Source: Campylobacterales bacterium
GTDB taxonomy: Bacteria; Campylobacterota; Campylobacteria; Campylobacterales; QNZT01
Reading direction: 5' to 3'
DNA length: 6,597 nucleotides
NCBI GenBank assembly: GCA_027056215.1
Contig: JALULO010000239.1
Location: 1-6,597, forward strand
The position numbers and the translations under genes are program-made. The notes beneath the pieces are model-generated. The model ran no database searches. It had not been told where the DNA came from and saw nothing but the letters and a program-made list of their open reading frames with translations. How positions within the stretch are numbered: the stretch's first letter is position 1; each line of letters starts with the position of its first letter. Shown here in pieces: positions 4,504 to 6,597 of this stretch.

Positions 4504-6003
4504 GTGAACAGACTTGAAAAGGTGATCATAGAGAGTTTTAAAAATAGTCCCCAACAAAATATCTCTGACCTTTTTGACAATACAAAAATACCAAAGCGAA
4601 CACTGAACAGATATATCAAAAGCCTGATAGAAAAAGGCGATTTAAAGGCTATTGGAGCGGGAAGAGGGCGCTACTATCAACGCACTCCAAAAGGTAAGAG
4701 TACTACAGTAGCCGTCATGAAGAGCGGCGAGTTGGTAGGGTTTCTGGGACATGAGGAGGGTCGATATTTTTTTGAATACGATCAAAGCTATAAAGGCAAA
4801 GCGTTAGACTGCCTGCCGAGGGATGCGACGCTGATATCGGCGACACTTTTTGCTCTTTTCGAAAATCTGATACCGGAGAGTGATAGACGCGATGCATACC
4901 TTTCGGATGGAAAAAATCTCTCCGAAATACTTTTGGAACTGCAAAACAGTCATGGAGATTTTGACTTTATATCACCTGACAAACTTTATGCATATCAGAT
5001 AGACTACACCAAAAGACCAAACTGGATAAGTGTTAAAGATAAAATATTAGAGAGTCATAGGTTTATCAATATCATTGATATCGGGATAGATATCGACAAG
5101 GGGGTGTTGGAGGAGAGGGGGAAACACTCATCTCTGAGCGGTTATCAAAACAAGATCGATGTCAATATAGACCATCGAAGAGATGTAATCGCACAGAGTT
5201 CCGATGCTCTCTATCTGCTTAAGCCTTACAATGTTGAAAATGCGGTCTATGATTTCAAGAACAGGAGTCAAAACTATTTGCCCTATATGGGGCTCAATGA
5301 GCATCTCTTTATGAGTTTCGCAAAGAACAGTTACGGTTTTGACGTGCCCTGGTCTGCTGTGATTGCCGGAGAGAAGGATTTTCACTATCTGGTAAAGCGT
5401 TATGACAGATTTGATGGCTACAAGTATGAGCAGAGAGATTTTGCGCAGATCATGGACATCAAAAGTGACCAAAAATATTTTTCGACAAGTGAAAAGCTGT
5501 TTGATGCCGTTTCTGAAGTGGTCAAGTCGAAAGAGGAGCGTATGCGTTTTTTGGAGTTTTATCTCTTCTCTTGTGTCATACAGCATGCTGATCTGCATCT
5601 GAAAAACATATCCGTTATCGATATCGGTCGGGGGAAAAAGAGGTTGTCGCCTCTTTATGATCTTATATCAAACGGTGTGTACAGAGGAGACAGTGACGAA
5701 CTGGGGCTTTCTTTAAACGGAAAAAAGCAAAATATTCCACTGGAGTCGTTTTTCGACCTTGCCCGGCGAATCGATGTGAATAAGCTACAAACCAAAAAGA
5801 TAGCCAAACATGTGATCGAGCTGTTTGTTTTGAAATTTCCGGAGTATATCGATGCATGTGGGGCGATCGAGGCTTTTGATCATCTCAAGGTCTACAAAAG
5901 CAGGTACAGTACCGAAAGTTTCACTGCTCTTTTACAGAGGTTTTACAACAGACGAATAGAAGATTTAAAAGATCGCGGGTACTTTAAAGCACTGGGATTG
6001 TGA
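4504..6003 (+). CDS. hipA: HipA-family Ser/Thr kinase with fused winged-helix domain
   Basis: This 499-residue protein starts with GTG; AAAGGG lies 5 bases upstream. Residues 1-62 read as a winged helix-turn-helix (NISDLFDNTKIPKRTLNRYI, then a GDLKAIGAGRGRYY wing). About 70-110 resembles the HipA N-terminal subdomain (GELVGFLGHEEGRYFFEYD). The kinase part has SSLSGYQNKI (209-218, equivalent of the autophosphorylated loop of E. coli HipA), LLKPY (238-242), LNEHLFMSFA (264-273), LVKRYDRFDG (296-305), the catalytic loop QHADLHLKN with Asp363 and Asn368, and the metal-binding LSPLYDL with Asp386. All expected catalytic residues are present, so it is probably an active kinase. E. coli HipA phosphorylates a tRNA synthetase and causes growth arrest and persistence; the substrate here is unknown. 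No hipB-like gene precedes it; the fused domain may take over DNA binding. It could act as a toxin or in phage defence. Confidence 0.88.
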   Translation: MNRLEKVIIESFKNSPQQNISDLFDNTKIPKRTLNRYIKSLIEKGDLKAIGAGRGRYYQRTPKGKSTTVAVMKSGELVGFLGHEEGRYFFEYDQSYKGKALDCLPRDATLISATLFALFENLIPESDRRDAYLSDGKNLSEILLELQNSHGDFDFISPDKLYAYQIDYTKRPNWISVKDKILESHRFINIIDIGIDIDKGVLEERGKHSSLSGYQNKIDVNIDHRRDVIAQSSDALYLLKPYNVENAVYDFKNRSQNYLPYMGLNEHLFMSFAKNSYGFDVPWSAVIAGEKDFHYLVKRYDRFDGYKYEQRDFAQIMDIKSDQKYFSTSEKLFDAVSEVVKSKEERMRFLEFYLFSCVIQHADLHLKNISVIDIGRGKKRLSPLYDLISNGVYRGDSDELGLSLNGKKQNIPLESFFDLARRIDVNKLQTKKIAKHVIELFVLKFPEYIDACGAIEAFDHLKVYKSRYSTESFTALLQRFYNRRIEDLKDRGYFKALGL

Positions 6004-6036
6004 TCAGATAGGGAAGCAGAATCACACCTGAATATT

Positions 6037-6129
6037 ATGAAAAATTATGTGAAAACAGATGAAGATCTTTTAAAGTTTTTTCCTGATGAAAAAGCGATCA
6101 ACGATGCTCTGAGAAGTTATACAGAATAA
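6037..6129 (+). pseudogene. Possible remnant of a small antitoxin-like gene
   Basis: A 30-residue frame ends in KAINDALRSYTE, which resembles the C-terminal helix of BrnA/CopG-type ribbon-helix-helix antitoxins (typically INAVLRxYME). No SD site precedes its ATG. In a neighbouring frame the upstream bases read RITPEYYEKLCEN, stopping at the TGA at 6059-6061. Joining the two by a frameshift gives a more protein-like segment. I therefore suspect a frameshifted or truncated gene rather than an intact small protein. The family link rests on a short motif. Confidence 0.25.
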
Positions 6130-6161
6130 ATGCAAGAGAAAAAGTCTGCATAATACTTATA

Positions 6162-6180
6162 ATCAGGTGATAACCAATAA
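6162..6180 (+). repeat. 19-bp direct repeat, copy 2
   Basis: This is identical to 4316-4334. A loose similarity may continue after it (CCTTATGACCCG here; CCTTTGAGTGCCG after five extra bases at copy 1), which would hint at a longer, decayed repeat. Confidence 0.75.
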
Positions 6181-6188
6181 CCTTATGA

Positions 6189-6332
6189 CCCGCTTTAGCT
6201 TTTAGTAATATTTCATGTGGTGCATATGCTGTAAAGTTTTTACAAGATGGAAGTTTTGTGGGGCGAATTGCAGTAAAAAGAAAGTGGAAAATAGCTGATT
6301 TTTTTAGAACAGTGTCAGTCCAATGGTATTAG
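6189..6332 (+). pseudogene. Start-less open frame, possible gene fragment
   Basis: Forty-seven codons run from just after a TGA to TAG at 6330-6332, with protein-like composition (SCGAYAVKFLQDGSFVGRIA, then KRKWKIADFF). There is no plausible start codon or SD site. I do not recognise a family. It may be the tail of a gene cut by the event that left the 19-bp repeat 8 bases upstream, or it may be chance. Confidence 0.25.
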
Positions 6333-6344
6333 AAGCACCCTAAA

Positions 6345-6365
6345 GAAGCACTAGATAAGTGCTTC
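6345..6365 (-). terminator. Hairpin at the 3' end of gpmI
   Basis: GAAGCACT (6345-6352) pairs perfectly with AGTGCTTC (6358-6365) around a 5-base loop. It includes the gpmI stop codon. On the minus strand it is followed only by a short TTTA, so as an intrinsic terminator it would be modest; it may also serve transcripts arriving from the plus strand. Confidence 0.45.
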
Positions 6366-6597
6366 ATCCATCTCTTCGGGTATAGGAAGATTCATCAGTT
6401 TTAATACAGTCGGAGCGATGTTGTTTAAGCCACCGTTTTTTACTTCTGCGACATCTTCACTCATGACAAAACAGAGCACATCATAAAGTGTATGATTTGT
6501 CAAAACGTTTCCATTGCTGTCTTTCATCTCTTCACAGTTACCATGGTCACTGGTCAAAACTAAGCTATATCCTTCTTCTTTGGCAACTTTGATGATC
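6351..6597 (-). CDS. gpmI: Phosphoglycerate mutase, cofactor-independent (partial, C-terminal)
   Basis: The last 82 residues of 2,3-bisphosphoglycerate-independent phosphoglycerate mutase are encoded on the minus strand; the rest lies beyond the window. The enzyme interconverts 3- and 2-phosphoglycerate in glycolysis and gluconeogenesis and needs manganese. LTSDHGNCEEM matches the family's conserved T-x-DHGN-x-E-M, whose Asp and His bind metal. The ending GGLNNIAPTVLKLMNLPIPEEM matches the usual G-x-L-x-D/N-I-A-P-T-x-L-x-L-M/L-x-x-P-x-P-x-x-M. The frame is open to the window edge. This core gene marks the chromosomal edge of the accessory region. Confidence 0.95.
   Translation of the reverse strand, partial: IIKVAKEEGYSLVLTSDHGNCEEMKDSNGNVLTNHTLYDVLCFVMSEDVAEVKNGGLNNIAPTVLKLMNLPIPEEMDEALI

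Larger units (their letters stand above)
6004..6350. other. Gap between hipA and gpmI with decayed pieces
   Basis: No full gene is visible in these 347 bases. The stretch holds a 30-codon frame at 6037-6129, the second 19-bp repeat at 6162-6180, an open frame without a start codon at 6189-6332, and a hairpin at the gpmI end. I see no tRNA or other known RNA here. The pattern suggests gene remnants left by rearrangement. Confidence 0.5.

Overview
The window holds a complete diversity-generating retroelement (DGR) with one template repeat (TR) and two variable target genes. It is followed by a HipA-family kinase gene that looks separately acquired, and then by the end of a housekeeping glycolysis gene. 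Base composition is AT-rich, Shine-Dalgarno (SD) sites are good, and the closing gene on the minus strand is the C-terminal part of 2,3-bisphosphoglycerate-independent phosphoglycerate mutase. Together these suggest a bacterial chromosome, with Campylobacterota (Sulfurimonas/Sulfurovum-like) as my best guess. The taxon is an inference, not a proof.

Layout. Positions 1-160 are an AT-rich leader with a run of seven G. Gene 161-2110 encodes a lipoprotein with about five Ig/PKD/cadherin-like repeats and a C-terminal DUF1566 (C-type-lectin-like) domain whose last 46 residues before the final Gln are variable region VR1. Gene 2152-2505 is the DGR accessory protein Avd. A structured spacer (2487-2618) leads to the TR (2619-2756). 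The reverse transcriptase (RT) gene (2765-3901) starts 8 bases after the TR. A second, short, secreted DUF1566 target (3834-4262) overlaps the RT end by 68 bases and carries VR2. The intergenic stretch 4263-4503 holds a 19-bp repeat and an inverted pair of REP-like palindromes. Gene 4504-6003 encodes a HipA-like kinase with its own winged-helix domain. A 347-base stretch with the second 19-bp repeat and apparent gene remnants separates it from gpmI (6351-6597, minus strand, partial).

How it works together. Hand alignment over 138 bp gives 18 differences between TR and VR1 and 18 between TR and VR2; 35 of these 36 fall on TR adenines, the signature of adenine-specific mutagenic retrohoming. 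From established DGR biology, RT plus Avd copies the TR RNA with errors at adenines, and the cDNA replaces the VRs, diversifying the ligand-binding face of two exported proteins. One is presumably displayed on a long lipid-anchored stalk and the other is released or periplasmic. The only non-adenine difference sits beside a codon pair where both VRs agree against the present TR, suggesting that the TR itself has changed since the VRs were written.

The hipA segment appears more GC-rich by eye than the DGR and is flanked by a 19-bp direct repeat, so it may be an independent insertion between the DGR and gpmI.
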